NCBI GenBank assembly: GCA_943787205.1
Contig: CALSLN010000001.1
Location: 248,001-312,000, forward strand
DNA length: 64,000 nucleotides
Reading direction: 5' to 3'
From: an uncultured Rhodospirillaceae bacterium
Lineage (GTDB): Bacteria > Pseudomonadota > Alphaproteobacteria > Rhodospirillales > Rhodospirillaceae
The notes beneath the pieces were generated by a model. The model was not told the origin of the DNA. It did no database searches and was given only the letters and a program-made list of their open reading frames with translations. Shown here one piece after another: positions 25,502 through 34,840 of the stretch (position 1 is its first letter; each line of letters starts with the position of its first letter). A program made the position numbers and the translations under genes.

Positions 25502-26261
25502 TTAGCCCACCGTTTTTTCAAATTCCATTAATTCGTAATGTGTCTGCATGTACCCAGCGACGCCGCCTTTGAGGAACGTGTAGTCGCCATCAGCCGTGGT
25601 GTAGACCTGATACGGCGGGTGTTCTTCTGGCAGATCGTTGTTGGTTGGAACTTGGAAGTGGTGCGCATCGAAGGTGCCAGCGCCGACCGTGATTTTCTCG
25701 TCCCCGAGATATTCCATATCGAGACGAAGCGGGTACAGCATCGGGCCTGTCGCGCCCCGGTGATCGGGTGAGCACAGGAGCAACTCATCAACGCTTTGAA
25801 TGCCAGGGCCCCTTGCTCAAGTCGTAATGGGCGAAGTGCCAGCTGTCACAGGCAATGGCATGGTTTTGAAAGGATTTCAGTGGTCCGTGTTTGTGCGTCA
25901 TCTTTTGTGAAACGCGACCTTCCAAAGAGGTGAAGGTTTCGCACTCGGTGTAGTCGTCATACATCTTGAACCAGCCGGTACCCATGAACTTGTCGGCGAC
26001 GGTTAGACGAACGAAGCAATCTTGGGGCATCCAGTCCTTGTCGATTGTGTAGGTCGCGTCGCGCATCACAGAGGGCCGATCATCAATTTCCGTGTGCACA
26101 CCGATGGTGCGTCCGCCATCGCCATACTTGGTTATGGTGTAAAACTCACGACCGCGTTCCTGATCCATCCGTTCTGGCTTCTTAGACGTGTAGCCAATGA
26201 CTCCCCGAACGACGGTGTGTTCAATCTGGGTGATGGGCAAGTTTGGATCAGTGTTTGTCAT
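25502..26261 (-). pseudogene. Paralogue of 24765 gene, frameshifted (tandem copy 1)
   Basis: Two frames encode one 252-residue protein. The first part (from 26261) has GVIGYTSKKPERMDQERGRE, HTEIDDRPSVMRDATY and ends HYDLSKGP. The second resumes GIQSVDELLLCSPDHRGATG, ITVGAGTFDAHHFQ and GYMQTHYEL. Removing one base from the G/C run at 25806-25812 joins them as DLSKGPGIQSVDELLLCSPD, which aligns with DLTKPGEKQTFVQLISSTD of the neighbour. It is therefore a +1 indel: either a recent lesion or a consensus error. Function unknown. Confidence 0.78.
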
Positions 26262-26459
26262 GTGGTCCCCTGTGCGTAGGCGCGCTGATATTGATTGATT
26301 ATGACTGCCATCATACGCTCGCGGGTCTCGTTGTCCACGTCACAGGCGGTAGAAAATGGGCTTGCATCGAGCCACTTGGCGGTCGAGATTTGATGCCCGC
26401 TTGAGGGTGCCATGTTCCTGCGTCACTACTCGATGGTATCGTTATAGGAAGGATTCAGG

Positions 26460-27470
26460 ATGCTTCGATTGTTCACCGTTCTTGCGTGCTTGGCTCAGTG
26501 TGTTTGGGTCAGTCCTCATGCCAATGCAGAGCCGCTGAAAGGCCGGGCTGCCGGGAGCGTGCCCAAGGGCTCGGTCTGGGATGAGCACTGGCAGTTCCGC
26601 AAAAGCGTGCTCCTAGCCAGCCCAGAAGAAGTTGAGTTTGAATACTTCATCTACGGCGAGCTTGGGAACGAAGAAGCGATGGTCAATAGTCTGCGTCGCG
26701 ATCGGGTGCAGGTTTCCTCATCTTCGTTATGGGGTCTGTCCTCGACCGTTCCTGAAGCAGCTGTATTGTCTTTGCCCTATCTGTTCGAAAGCAGGGAAGA
26801 GGCGGATTATTTTTATGATTGCTGCGCCGGCGAGACTATCCGGCCGTACCTAGAGGCCATCGACATCGCATTTCTCGGGTGGTCGGAAGCCGGGTGGACG
26901 GGGTTCTACGGTCCGAAAGGGTATGCTGATCCTGCTGCTGTGAGCGGTGAGAAGCTGCGCACGCCATCAACGCCATCTGTTGCCGTATTCTTCCAGGCCC
27001 TTGATGTGGATACGGTCTTTCTTGGTATCCAGGATGTCGTCCCTGCGTTGCAAACGGGCATGGTCGAAGGCGGTGCGTCTAGTTTGCCCTGGTACGTCAA
27101 CGCCTTCAAAGATCACGCGCCTCATTACACCCTGACCGGTCATCACTATGAGACGACTGTCATTATGGCATCGAAGAAATGGCTAGATACTGCAACACCC
27201 TCCCAGAATGCAGTTCTTGATCGGGCCTTTAAGGTCTTCCCTAGTCAACGCGTTGGTGTGCGCGCTGATGCTGAAGAAAAGATTGCTGGCCTGCGTAAGG
27301 ACGGTGCCTTTGTTTACGATCTAACCGATGATCAACGCGCGCGCTGGATCGACGCAGCTCACGCCGTCCATCCTGCAATCCTCAGAGATATCGGGGGCGA
27401 TGCCGAAGCGATCTACGCGCAAGTGCTGGCCGCCAAGGCTGAATTTAAAGCGCGCCGTGATCAGGACTGA
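26460..27470 (+). CDS. dctP: TRAP transporter substrate-binding protein (orphan 2)
   Basis: A 336-residue DctP-type receptor with signal peptide (FTVLACLAQCVWVSPHANA). The shared segment is YFIYGELGNEEAMVNSLRR; the ligand-arginine region is KLRTPSTPSVAVFF and then ALQTGMVEGGAS. The C-terminal helix IGGDAEAIYAQVLAAKAEF is the same as in the other copies. GGAAGGA precedes the ATG. No permease is nearby; a VOC gene follows 9 bases downstream and is probably in the same transcript. Confidence 0.87.
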   Translation: MLRLFTVLACLAQCVWVSPHANAEPLKGRAAGSVPKGSVWDEHWQFRKSVLLASPEEVEFEYFIYGELGNEEAMVNSLRRDRVQVSSSSLWGLSSTVPEAAVLSLPYLFESREEADYFYDCCAGETIRPYLEAIDIAFLGWSEAGWTGFYGPKGYADPAAVSGEKLRTPSTPSVAVFFQALDVDTVFLGIQDVVPALQTGMVEGGASSLPWYVNAFKDHAPHYTLTGHHYETTVIMASKKWLDTATPSQNAVLDRAFKVFPSQRVGVRADAEEKIAGLRKDGAFVYDLTDDQRARWIDAAHAVHPAILRDIGGDAEAIYAQVLAAKAEFKARRDQD

Positions 27471-27479
27471 TGAGAGCTT

Positions 27480-27866
27480 ATGACTGATGATCCATTAATT
27501 ACACGGGTCGCGGCGCTCAGAGTATTCGTCGCAAATATGGACAAGGCCGTAAGGTTTTATCGGGACACGCTTGGCTTGCCGCTATCGGGTCAGACTCCCG
27601 ACTCCGCTGTTTTTACACCCAAGGATATCGACTTTATTGTTGAGCGCGCCAATCCGGCAGACCCGGAAGGCCAAGACATGATCGCTCGTTTTACGGCGCT
27701 CTCGTTTGAGGTGGCGGACTGTAGCGCTGCGGTTGGCCTTTTGACCGGAAAGAGCGTGCAGTTCCTTGGCCCGGCCCAAAAACAGTCTTGGGGTGGAACG
27801 ATAGCCCACTTTCTTGACCCGGACGGTAATGTTTTGACGTTGGTTGAGTACCCAAATGGGCAGTAA
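27480..27866 (+). CDS. VOC-family protein, single module
   Basis: A 128-residue glyoxalase-fold protein. It begins TRVAALRVFVANMDKAVRFY and ends GTIAHFLDPDGNVLTLVEYP, the classic start and end of one VOC module. It likely dimerises to form the metal site. It is coupled to the preceding TRAP receptor gene. Substrate unknown. Confidence 0.82.
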   Translation: MTDDPLITRVAALRVFVANMDKAVRFYRDTLGLPLSGQTPDSAVFTPKDIDFIVERANPADPEGQDMIARFTALSFEVADCSAAVGLLTGKSVQFLGPAQKQSWGGTIAHFLDPDGNVLTLVEYPNGQ

Positions 27867-27962
27867 GCCGCGCTATAAATCTTGCATCCAAACAAGGGTG
27901 GTCGCGCATCTATGGGGTGTAGGGGCCGTTTAGGGCGAGACGTAAACTAAGGAGTATTGTTG

Positions 27963-28238
27963 ATGAAATGGATTTTAATTGTAGCCGCGTTGGCACCAGG
28001 CAGTGATGAAAAAGGCGTAGATGCCCTGACACTGCAAACCATTGTTTTCGGCTCGGAGGCCTCGTGCGAAGCGGCGCGCTCAGGCGTGATCCGGCAAGTT
28101 GAAGAAGTTATGGAACCGGACTTGATTAAGAAGTTCGTGACTGCAGAAATTCGCAAGAATGGAGATATCCCAAACCCTGATGCGTTCGCCGATTTGCTTC
28201 TCGGGCGGGTCAGTGCGAGCTGTTATCGCGCGGACTAG
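27963..28238 (+). CDS. Small exported or membrane-anchored protein, unknown
   Basis: A 91-residue protein starting MKWILIVAALAPG, a short hydrophobic N-terminus. The rest contains two cysteines (SEASCEAARSG and VSASCYRAD), compatible with a periplasmic disulfide. AAGGAG sits eight bases before the ATG at 27963; an alternative TTG lies at 27957. I do not recognise the family. Confidence 0.65.
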   Translation: MKWILIVAALAPGSDEKGVDALTLQTIVFGSEASCEAARSGVIRQVEEVMEPDLIKKFVTAEIRKNGDIPNPDAFADLLLGRVSASCYRAD

Positions 28239-28258
28239 TTTTTAAGGCCGGGGTCTGG

Positions 28259-28337
28259 CGTTGATGAAAGAAACCTCATCAACGGCTAGGCACTGGAGGA
28301 GGGAAGGGCTATTGGCTGTGCGCTAAACCGTTGATGA
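28259..28337 (+). promoter_or_regulatory. Hairpin with a second competing arm, in 291-base gap
   Basis: Between 28239 and 28529 no gene is evident. CGTTGATGA (28259-28267) pairs perfectly with TCATCAACG (28276-28284) across an 8-base loop. CGTTGATGA occurs again at 28329-28337, so the TCATCAACG arm could pair with either copy. This may be a terminator of the small gene upstream or a two-state RNA; there is no U run after it. Confidence 0.35.
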
Positions 28338-28521
28338 GGCGAGAGAATTAGGGGGGATATGTTTAGGGACGTTATGGTGCTCCTTTAAGTCTGTGGCTAC
28401 GCTGTTGTAACGCTGCAGACTCTACTCAGCCCAAGAGACAGAAGACAGTGTGCGTTGGTATATCGCGTTGACTCAAAGGGATAAGACCTACCTAGAAGTG
28501 TTAGGTCGGTCCGGGTGTTGG

Positions 28522-28540
28522 TCGAGCGCTTAGCGCTCGA
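28522..28540. terminator. Hairpin centred on the amidase stop codon
   Basis: TCGAGCGC and GCGCTCGA (8-base arms) flank TTA, which is the complement of the amidase TAA stop. It is a stable GC stem without a following T run; it may end or protect the transcript. Confidence 0.35.
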
Positions 28541-29894
28541 AGGCTGAGCCGATACGTAAGGCGGTGGCTTCTTCCCGCTTCGGCGTTACAACTTGCAGAC
28601 CGAGCGGCAAGCCATCTTCTGTTTTACCCATCGGAACCGACAGCGCAGGACATCCAGCGTAGTTGGCGAAGGCTGTGAAGGTCGTGATGGTTCTTGGCAT
28701 GGCGGCGTCGAAGGAAAAAGCGGGAACCGGTGTTGTCGGTGTTACAAGCGCATCCATGCTCGAAAACAAGCGGCGCGCGACGGGTCGAACCTGTTCGATA
28801 ATGCGCAACGCCTTGGCAAGTTTTGGTGCAGATTGTGCCAGACCAAAATCTATTCCAGATCGAAAGAGCTCAGTGAATCCACCCGGGTTGTCATCCAACA
28901 TATTCATGTGAATGTTGGCTAGGTCGGCTTCGATGAGCAGTATAGCCTTTGGGCGGACGAACGCAGGGTCGTATCCGTCCCAAGTGACAGCTTCTAACGT
29001 CGCGCCAAGGTCGCGCAGTCGATCAACTGATTTCGAGTAGGCCACCGACACGGCAGGGTCGATCGTATCCACATTTATTTTGTTGAGGTCTGTAAAGTAA
29101 CCAATCTTGAGTCCTGCTAGAGACTCGGATGTGTCGCGTGCGGCTGAAAAATTGGTCGGCCCGTGTCGCCCTGCGGGATCATCTGCGTCAAACCCGGCCA
29201 TGGCTGTGAGCATCAAGGTGAGATCTTCACAAGACCGCGCCATCGGCCCGACATGATCTAGTGCGTAAGCCAAAGGCATGACACCGCGCGTGCTCACTAA
29301 GCCGTATGTCGGCTTTAAACCTGCAATGCCGCAGAAGGACGCAGGGATGCGTACGGACCCAAGTGTGTCTGTTCCCAGAGCGCCAGCGCATAAGCCGGCA
29401 GCCAGGGCGGCGCCCGAACCGCCCGACGATCCGCCGGGCGTAAAGCCAGGCTTGTGAGGGTTCTGGCAGTAACCATAAGCTTCGTTCGCTGTGGTGGCGC
29501 CGTGCGCCCCCTCATGCATATTGAGCTTGCCGAGTATAACGGCGCCGGCGTCGCGCAAACGTCGCACAACATCGGCATCTTGATCTGGGATGGTTTTGCG
29601 ATAAGCCTCTATGCCGCCCGTTGTTGGGACACCAGCAACGTCAATGTTGTCTTTGAGGGCGATGGGTACGCCATCTAGCGGGCTTCGGGTTTTGTTCTTT
29701 GCTCGGCGGTCATCCGACGCAGCAGCTTCTTTGAGGGCGGACTCGTCCAGCACAGTAATGAAGGCGTTGAGTGCGGCATTCTCTGCGTCAATGCGATTCA
29801 GATACGTCTCAGTTGCTGTGACCGATGTGGTTTCCTCGGCATCGAACGCGCGCGCTAAACCCGCAATACCCAGGCCAACATTATCGACAGTCAT
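28530..29894 (-). CDS. Amidase-signature hydrolase
   Basis: A 454-residue amidase-signature enzyme. The catalytic Lys lies in DGVPIALKDNIDVAGVPTTG, the cis-Ser in TPGGSSGGSGAALAAG and the nucleophile in LGTDTLGSVRIPASFCG. The last motif has Leu where most relatives have Gly (DTGGS), next to the nucleophilic Ser. GatA is a member of this family, but no GatB or GatC is near, so a catabolic amidase is likelier. The gene to its right, 12 bases upstream on the same strand, is a TPR-glycosyltransferase-like protein. Confidence 0.88.
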   Translation of the reverse strand: MTVDNVGLGIAGLARAFDAEETTSVTATETYLNRIDAENAALNAFITVLDESALKEAAASDDRRAKNKTRSPLDGVPIALKDNIDVAGVPTTGGIEAYRKTIPDQDADVVRRLRDAGAVILGKLNMHEGAHGATTANEAYGYCQNPHKPGFTPGGSSGGSGAALAAGLCAGALGTDTLGSVRIPASFCGIAGLKPTYGLVSTRGVMPLAYALDHVGPMARSCEDLTLMLTAMAGFDADDPAGRHGPTNFSAARDTSESLAGLKIGYFTDLNKINVDTIDPAVSVAYSKSVDRLRDLGATLEAVTWDGYDPAFVRPKAILLIEADLANIHMNMLDDNPGGFTELFRSGIDFGLAQSAPKLAKALRIIEQVRPVARRLFSSMDALVTPTTPVPAFSFDAAMPRTITTFTAFANYAGCPALSVPMGKTEDGLPLGLQVVTPKREEATALRIGSAFER

Positions 29895-29906
29895 GGAGCA
29901 ACCTAT

Positions 29907-31268
29907 TTACTTTGGGAGCGCTTTTCTCACGCCTTTGGTTGTCCATAGCACACTGTCGGCGGCATGACGTCGCCAATCGACAAACCGTTCTGGAACCTCA
30001 ACGATTTGGATGAGCCGTGGCGAGTCGTTTGCTGAGAAAGAGCAGTGGGCTGCAAGGAGCGCCATCTGGTCCAGACACCATAGTGCTGAGCCGTTGTTTT
30101 CGAAGTGTAGAATGTAAGCGGCGACCATATCGATAAACGCCAGCGCTCCGGAGGTTGGCATGAGGGTCAGAAAACCGCCGCATACGCGCTGTGGCAATAG
30201 TATTTCTTCGGCTTGATACCGGAGGGCGACGTCAAAGTCGGGTAAGGATGTTTTCGCGGCGGCGACATCTTTCTTAACCACAGAATCCATATCAATCAGG
30301 ATAAGCGGTCGGTCCATTGTCCGCATAAAAGAGGCCGCGCGAAGGAACCGTCGTGTCGTGAAGGTCACACGCGTTGCGTTCGGTTCGTTTTCCCAAGTCA
30401 TAGTGTGAACCGGCAGGTCGTTGGGTAACGCTGGCGGGGCTCCGTCAGCGTCAGGGATAATCACATGAATATGAATATCAGTGCCGGTCGATTGCGCATT
30501 GACTGAGCGAATGAGGTCAGGCGCAAACCGCTGGACGTAGGCTGGATCGCCAGACGCAATAATCAGTGGTACGCCCATCCCTGAGGGCGATGTTCCTTGG
30601 AGCGCCGGTAACGCGGATAAATCGAGGCCGTCTGCCGCAGTTATTAGGTCGTCGCCATACAAACAGTTGGCTGCATCTTTTGCGATTTCATAGGCTTGGT
30701 CTGGTTCGCCGAGGTCGAGGTGAACCGAGGCTTTCATAAGTGCGGTCAGTTTGCCGTCTTCTTCAGATTCTAGAGCCGCCGTGCGGAACTTTTCGGCGTC
30801 AGAAGGCTTCTGCAGTACGTCACAAGTGCGGGCTAAGAGGCAGAGCGCTTTGACGTGGCCTTGCTTCCAGTTCACAGCTTGGCGCAAAATCGATTCCGCT
30901 TCCTGCATCCGATCCAGATCAAATAATACCTCGGCTAAGGTGACCGCTCCGGCAGGGTCTGATGAGTCCGTGACGTAGCGGCGATAACTGTCCGCCGCAT
31001 CTGAAAGCTGGCCGCTATCTCTCAGGGCATGACCAAGCTGTAGGCGCACGGCTGGGCGACAGTTGGGGAGTCCAGCCGCTTGGCGCAGCAATGACACCGC
31101 CGTTTTGTAATCTCGCTTTTTGATCGCGCGCAGGCCTAGATATTCTAAGGCCATTGGCTCTTCGGGTTTTGCTTTAAGAAGCTTCTCGAAGACAGCAGCA
31201 GCCCCGTCTTCGTCACCTTTTTGGTGAAGGGCCATCGCGTGGCCGACAACTTCCTTTATGGACGGCAT
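29907..31268 (-). CDS. TPR protein with glycosyltransferase-like C-terminal domain
   Basis: A 453-residue protein. Residues 1 to about 215 are TPR-like helices (GDEDGAAAVFEKLLKAKPEE, ALEYLGLRAIKKRDYKTAV). The C-terminal ~220 residues start VPLIIASGDPAYVQRFAPDL and contain RPLILIDMDSVVKKD, resembling a DxD motif of GT-A glycosyltransferases, plus CLDQMALLAAH near the end. It may glycosylate a protein or lipid, with the TPR part binding the acceptor; this is inference. The ATG at 31268 (MPSIKEVVGHA) is preceded by GAGAG. Confidence 0.7.
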   Translation of the reverse strand: MPSIKEVVGHAMALHQKGDEDGAAAVFEKLLKAKPEEPMALEYLGLRAIKKRDYKTAVSLLRQAAGLPNCRPAVRLQLGHALRDSGQLSDAADSYRRYVTDSSDPAGAVTLAEVLFDLDRMQEAESILRQAVNWKQGHVKALCLLARTCDVLQKPSDAEKFRTAALESEEDGKLTALMKASVHLDLGEPDQAYEIAKDAANCLYGDDLITAADGLDLSALPALQGTSPSGMGVPLIIASGDPAYVQRFAPDLIRSVNAQSTGTDIHIHVIIPDADGAPPALPNDLPVHTMTWENEPNATRVTFTTRRFLRAASFMRTMDRPLILIDMDSVVKKDVAAAKTSLPDFDVALRYQAEEILLPQRVCGGFLTLMPTSGALAFIDMVAAYILHFENNGSALWCLDQMALLAAHCSFSANDSPRLIQIVEVPERFVDWRRHAADSVLWTTKGVRKALPK

Positions 31269-31411
31269 GGCAACAAACTCTCGAGTCAATCTACTGTGCT
31301 GATGTCCGTGTCTCGCGCACAAAACTCAGCGGTATAACAATGGATTATCCCGCAAAGCGTGATCTTAACTCTAGCGCCTAACGCGTGTATAGATATGAAA
31401 TCCTAGTCAGA

Positions 31412-32761
31412 TCAACCAAAGCGTTCGTCGCTGAGTCGTTTGGCCTTCTGGCGCGTATCGATTTCGGTAAATTTGGTCAGGTCGCCCGGTTTGTGAAACT
31501 CCACAGGCATCTCCACGCCGATGCGCGATTTGATCAACGTCTTAAAGGCCTGTTCCAAATCTGGAGATGGATCGGCCGTGATTTCTGCCATGACAATCAT
31601 GTCGTCGCGGCCCTGGGCATCCCGCACCGCACGGCAGAAGTATTCGCCATTAAACTCGGGTCGCTCCAAAAGGACGCCGCCGATCCCATGGGGAAAAACG
31701 TTGATGCCGCGCAGCTTCACCATATTGTCAGATCGGCCAAAGATGCCTTGCATGCGTTTGAACACCAGGCCGGTGTCATTGGCGCCTGTATGAAAAGCCG
31801 ACACGTCGTGCGTGTTAAAACGGATCATCGGGTAGAGGTCATCTTTAAACAGGACGGTGTCTATAACATCGCCTTGCTCGCCGTCGGGGAGAAGTGCACC
31901 CGTATCTACATCTGCGATTTCTATGTAGTGAGCATCTTCCCACACATGCATGCCAGTGTGGTCCGGCCCCTCAGCACAGATCGCCCCCGTGTCACCCACG
32001 CCATACCAGTCGAACGTCTCTGCGCCGCCCCACAAGCGGGAAATTTCGTCTCGGTCCTCGCGACCAAAGTGGCCGGAAATCATACGAATGGGAATGTCTT
32101 TGCCAGGCTCTAAACCTTCTTCTGCAGCGACGGCAGCCAGCTTGCGCAGGTAATCAACAAAGCCGACGATCACCGTGACCTGGAAACGGTTCATGTTATG
32201 GACTTGTTGCACCGAGCGTGTTTCCACACCGGTGCCTGCAGAGCAGAAAATCGCATTGGTAAAGTGGATCACCGCTTCGCGCATGTAGTGCCCGGCGTTG
32301 ACCATGCCGTGCCCATAAATCGAATGGACGACGTCCGACCCTTTCATGCCCTGAAATAAGTAGGCACGTGCGACGAGAAGGTTTTGCATCTCACGGGTCT
32401 TGGGACTGAATAACAGCACCTGCGGCGTGCCTGTCGTGCCCGACGTGGTGTGCATCACCGCATGTAAATGATTGTCGTCGGAAAAGTCCGTACCGGAGAA
32501 ATCTCCAAAAGGTGGGTTGGCCGCAATAGACTCCATCAAATCGGCTTTACCGAAGGGTGGAATTTTTTCAATGTCGTCCAGCGACGTGATGTCGCTTGTT
32601 TCCAAGCCAACCTTGCCCCAGTGGCGTTGGTAGAAGGGTACTTGCCAGGCACGATCCACGCACTTCATGAAGCGTTGATTTTGCAACGCGCGCAATTCAT
32701 CGCGACTCATGGCTGTAAATGTCGGAATGAAGTCATCGCCGATGGGGTGATCGGTTAGCAT
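31412..32761 (-). CDS. Phenylacetate-CoA-ligase-like AMP-forming enzyme
   Basis: A 449-residue ANL-superfamily enzyme of the PaaK type. The nucleotide loop is HTTSGTTGTPQVLLFSPKT, with WYGVGDTGAICAEGP and MIRFNTHDVS later, and the C-terminal domain LRGINVFPHGIGG. PaaK-like ligases activate aryl acids through acyl-adenylates to CoA thioesters, though some members adenylate other substrates. It lies downstream of an acyl-CoA dehydrogenase gene on the same strand, consistent with a CoA-ester degradation route. Confidence 0.88.
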   Translation of the reverse strand: MLTDHPIGDDFIPTFTAMSRDELRALQNQRFMKCVDRAWQVPFYQRHWGKVGLETSDITSLDDIEKIPPFGKADLMESIAANPPFGDFSGTDFSDDNHLHAVMHTTSGTTGTPQVLLFSPKTREMQNLLVARAYLFQGMKGSDVVHSIYGHGMVNAGHYMREAVIHFTNAIFCSAGTGVETRSVQQVHNMNRFQVTVIVGFVDYLRKLAAVAAEEGLEPGKDIPIRMISGHFGREDRDEISRLWGGAETFDWYGVGDTGAICAEGPDHTGMHVWEDAHYIEIADVDTGALLPDGEQGDVIDTVLFKDDLYPMIRFNTHDVSAFHTGANDTGLVFKRMQGIFGRSDNMVKLRGINVFPHGIGGVLLERPEFNGEYFCRAVRDAQGRDDMIVMAEITADPSPDLEQAFKTLIKSRIGVEMPVEFHKPGDLTKFTEIDTRQKAKRLSDERFG

Positions 32762-32822
32762 CTGGTCGATGTCAAAACCGGCGAAGTAAGGGGGGGCGCG
32801 TTACCATAGGGAATTTTCAGAC

Positions 32823-34004
32823 TTAATATGAACGGGGCAGGCCAAGTACGTTCTGGCCGAGGTAGGCCAGGATCAGATTGGTGGAGACTGGTGCGACCTG
32901 ATAGAGACGTGTTTCGCGGAATTTGCGTTCGATGTCGTACTCCTCTGCGAAGGCAAAGCCACCAAAGGTTTGAACACACATCTCGGCTGCTTCCCATGAG
33001 GCTTCAGATGCCAACATTTTTCCCATGTTAGCTTCTTCCGCGCATTTCTCTCCCGCATCAAACTTGGCAGTGGCCTCTTTCACCATAAGGGCAGCCGCGC
33101 GGTAGGATGCGTAAGCGCGGGCAATAGGAAACTGAACGCCTTGATTCTTGCCGATTGGAGATCCGAACACATGGCGCTCGTTGGCGTAGTCTGTAGCCTT
33201 CTTAATGAACCACTGTGCGTCGCCAATGCATTCCGACGCGATGAGCGTGCGCTCTGCGTTCATGCCGTCGAGGATATAACGAAACCCTTTGCCTTCTTCG
33301 CCGATTAAATTCCCGACAGGGACTTTGACGTCGTCAAAAAAGACTTCGGTCGTGGCGTGGTTCATCATTGTGCGGATTGGGCGGATGGTCATGCCATCTT
33401 TCAGGGCGTCGCGCATATCGACCATAAAGACGGAGAGGCCGTCGCCTTTTTTAGCGACTTGCTCCTTCGGCGTTGTGCGTGCGAGCAGGACCATAAAGTC
33501 AGAATGTTCGGCGCGGCTGGTCCAGATTTTTTGCCCGTTGATAACGTAGTGATCGCCGGTTTTTACGGCCGTGGTTTGTAACGACAAAGTATCTGTGCCG
33601 GATGTTGGCTCGGTCACACCAAAGGCTTGCAGTCTAATTTCGCCAGAGGCAACTTTTGGCAGCCATGCTGATTTCTGCTCGTCGCTTCCGTGTTTCAGCA
33701 CGGTTCCCATGGTGTACATCTGGGCATGGATGGCACCAGCATTGCAGCCGTTCTTGTGAATTTCTTCGAGAATAGCGCAGGCAACGGTGAGCCCTAAGCC
33801 TGAGCCGCCATATTCTTCTGGAATCAGGGCTGCCATGAACCCGGATTCGGTCATCGCTGTCACGAAGGCAGTCGGGTACTCACGTTTTTCGTCCAGCGCG
33901 CGCCAATACTCGCCAGGAAAATCCTGGCATAGGGCGCGTACGGAATCACGAATGGCTTCAAGTTCGTCTTCGGATAGGGCCTGTGCGGCGTTGTCGTCCC
34001 GCAT
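32823..34004 (-). CDS. Acyl-CoA dehydrogenase
   Basis: A 393-residue FAD acyl-CoA dehydrogenase. Family marks include AALIPEEYGGSGLGLTVACA, QAFGVTEPTSGTDTLSLQTT, TMMNHATTEVFFDDVKVPVG and the C-terminal ERKFRETRLYQVAPVSTNL. It oxidises an acyl-CoA to the 2-enoyl form, passing electrons to ETF. AAGGAGCCCC precedes the ATG. It is the first gene of the pair with the ligase (61-base gap). Confidence 0.92.
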   Translation of the reverse strand: MRDDNAAQALSEDELEAIRDSVRALCQDFPGEYWRALDEKREYPTAFVTAMTESGFMAALIPEEYGGSGLGLTVACAILEEIHKNGCNAGAIHAQMYTMGTVLKHGSDEQKSAWLPKVASGEIRLQAFGVTEPTSGTDTLSLQTTAVKTGDHYVINGQKIWTSRAEHSDFMVLLARTTPKEQVAKKGDGLSVFMVDMRDALKDGMTIRPIRTMMNHATTEVFFDDVKVPVGNLIGEEGKGFRYILDGMNAERTLIASECIGDAQWFIKKATDYANERHVFGSPIGKNQGVQFPIARAYASYRAAALMVKEATAKFDAGEKCAEEANMGKMLASEASWEAAEMCVQTFGGFAFAEEYDIERKFRETRLYQVAPVSTNLILAYLGQNVLGLPRSY

Positions 34005-34224
34005 AATGGGGCTCCTTGAGGCTATAAAACGTATATTTCGAGCGTCACTTTAGTCATGGCGCAGGCAAGCGCAACGGGCAAGGCATAGCTGCACGCAGGG
34101 CGGTCGCGCTGAGATTATGGGGTTGCGGCTTGATAGCCCATATGGCGAGCTTCAGGTCTGGCGCCATGCCCGAGGCTTAAGGTGGCCTGTATGGTCGAGC
34201 CTTAATCAGGATTTGGAGGGGTTT

Positions 34225-34836
34225 ATGAAGAAAACTTGGAAAACATCACTCACACTGGCTGCGACTGCAGTTTTTATGGCGGGGGTTTCTACCGCCGCCA
34301 ACGCGCACGTCATCATCGAGGGCTTCGAAGGCCGTGCGAATTATAACGAGTTTCTAACCTTGATGGTGCCGCACGGATGCGGGCCGCTCGACACGACGGA
34401 AATTCGGATGAAGATTCCGGCCTCCGTGCCCTTGTTCGCGCCTGAAGAAAAGGATGGCTGGGAAACTGAATTGATCATGCGCACATTAGATGAGCCGATT
34501 AAGCGGGGTCGACAAACAATTACTGAAGTGTACGACGAAGTGATTTGGCGCGGAAACTTACCGACGCTTCATCTTGGTGTGTTCAAATTCTTGGCGCGGA
34601 TCACCGGGTCTGCCGGGTCTGTGGTTCCGTTCAAGCTCATTCAAACCTGTGGTGAAAAAGAAGATCGATGGGTTGATGTGGTAGGGGACGGCGAACCCGG
34701 GTGGAAGATGTGGGCTTTAGAAGCGCCTGCTCCCTTTGTCGTCGTTGTCGAAGGCGATGGTCCTCAACTCGGTGCGTCTATGAAAGATATTGGTGCTGAG
34801 CGCCAACGTCTCGGCCAAGGCGCCGGACGCGAATAA
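34225..34836 (+). CDS. YcnI-like (DUF1775) exported protein
   Basis: A 203-residue protein with a signal peptide (SLTLAATAVFMAGVSTAANA) cleaved before His28, leaving HVIIEGFEGRANYNEFL at the mature N-terminus. In YcnI/DUF1775 proteins the N-terminal His is a copper ligand, and VPHGCGP is also typical. The length and core fit the family. The ATG at 34225 has GGAGGGG upstream; a longer frame from 34117 is not supported. It may bind periplasmic copper. No copper-transport gene is clearly adjacent. Confidence 0.8.
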   Translation: MKKTWKTSLTLAATAVFMAGVSTAANAHVIIEGFEGRANYNEFLTLMVPHGCGPLDTTEIRMKIPASVPLFAPEEKDGWETELIMRTLDEPIKRGRQTITEVYDEVIWRGNLPTLHLGVFKFLARITGSAGSVVPFKLIQTCGEKEDRWVDVVGDGEPGWKMWALEAPAPFVVVVEGDGPQLGASMKDIGAERQRLGQGAGRE

Positions 34837-34840
34837 CCTG

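Noticed and set aside
34117-34224. Longer start for the YcnI-like gene
   Set aside because: The signal peptide and a strong GGAGGGG site place the start at 34225.
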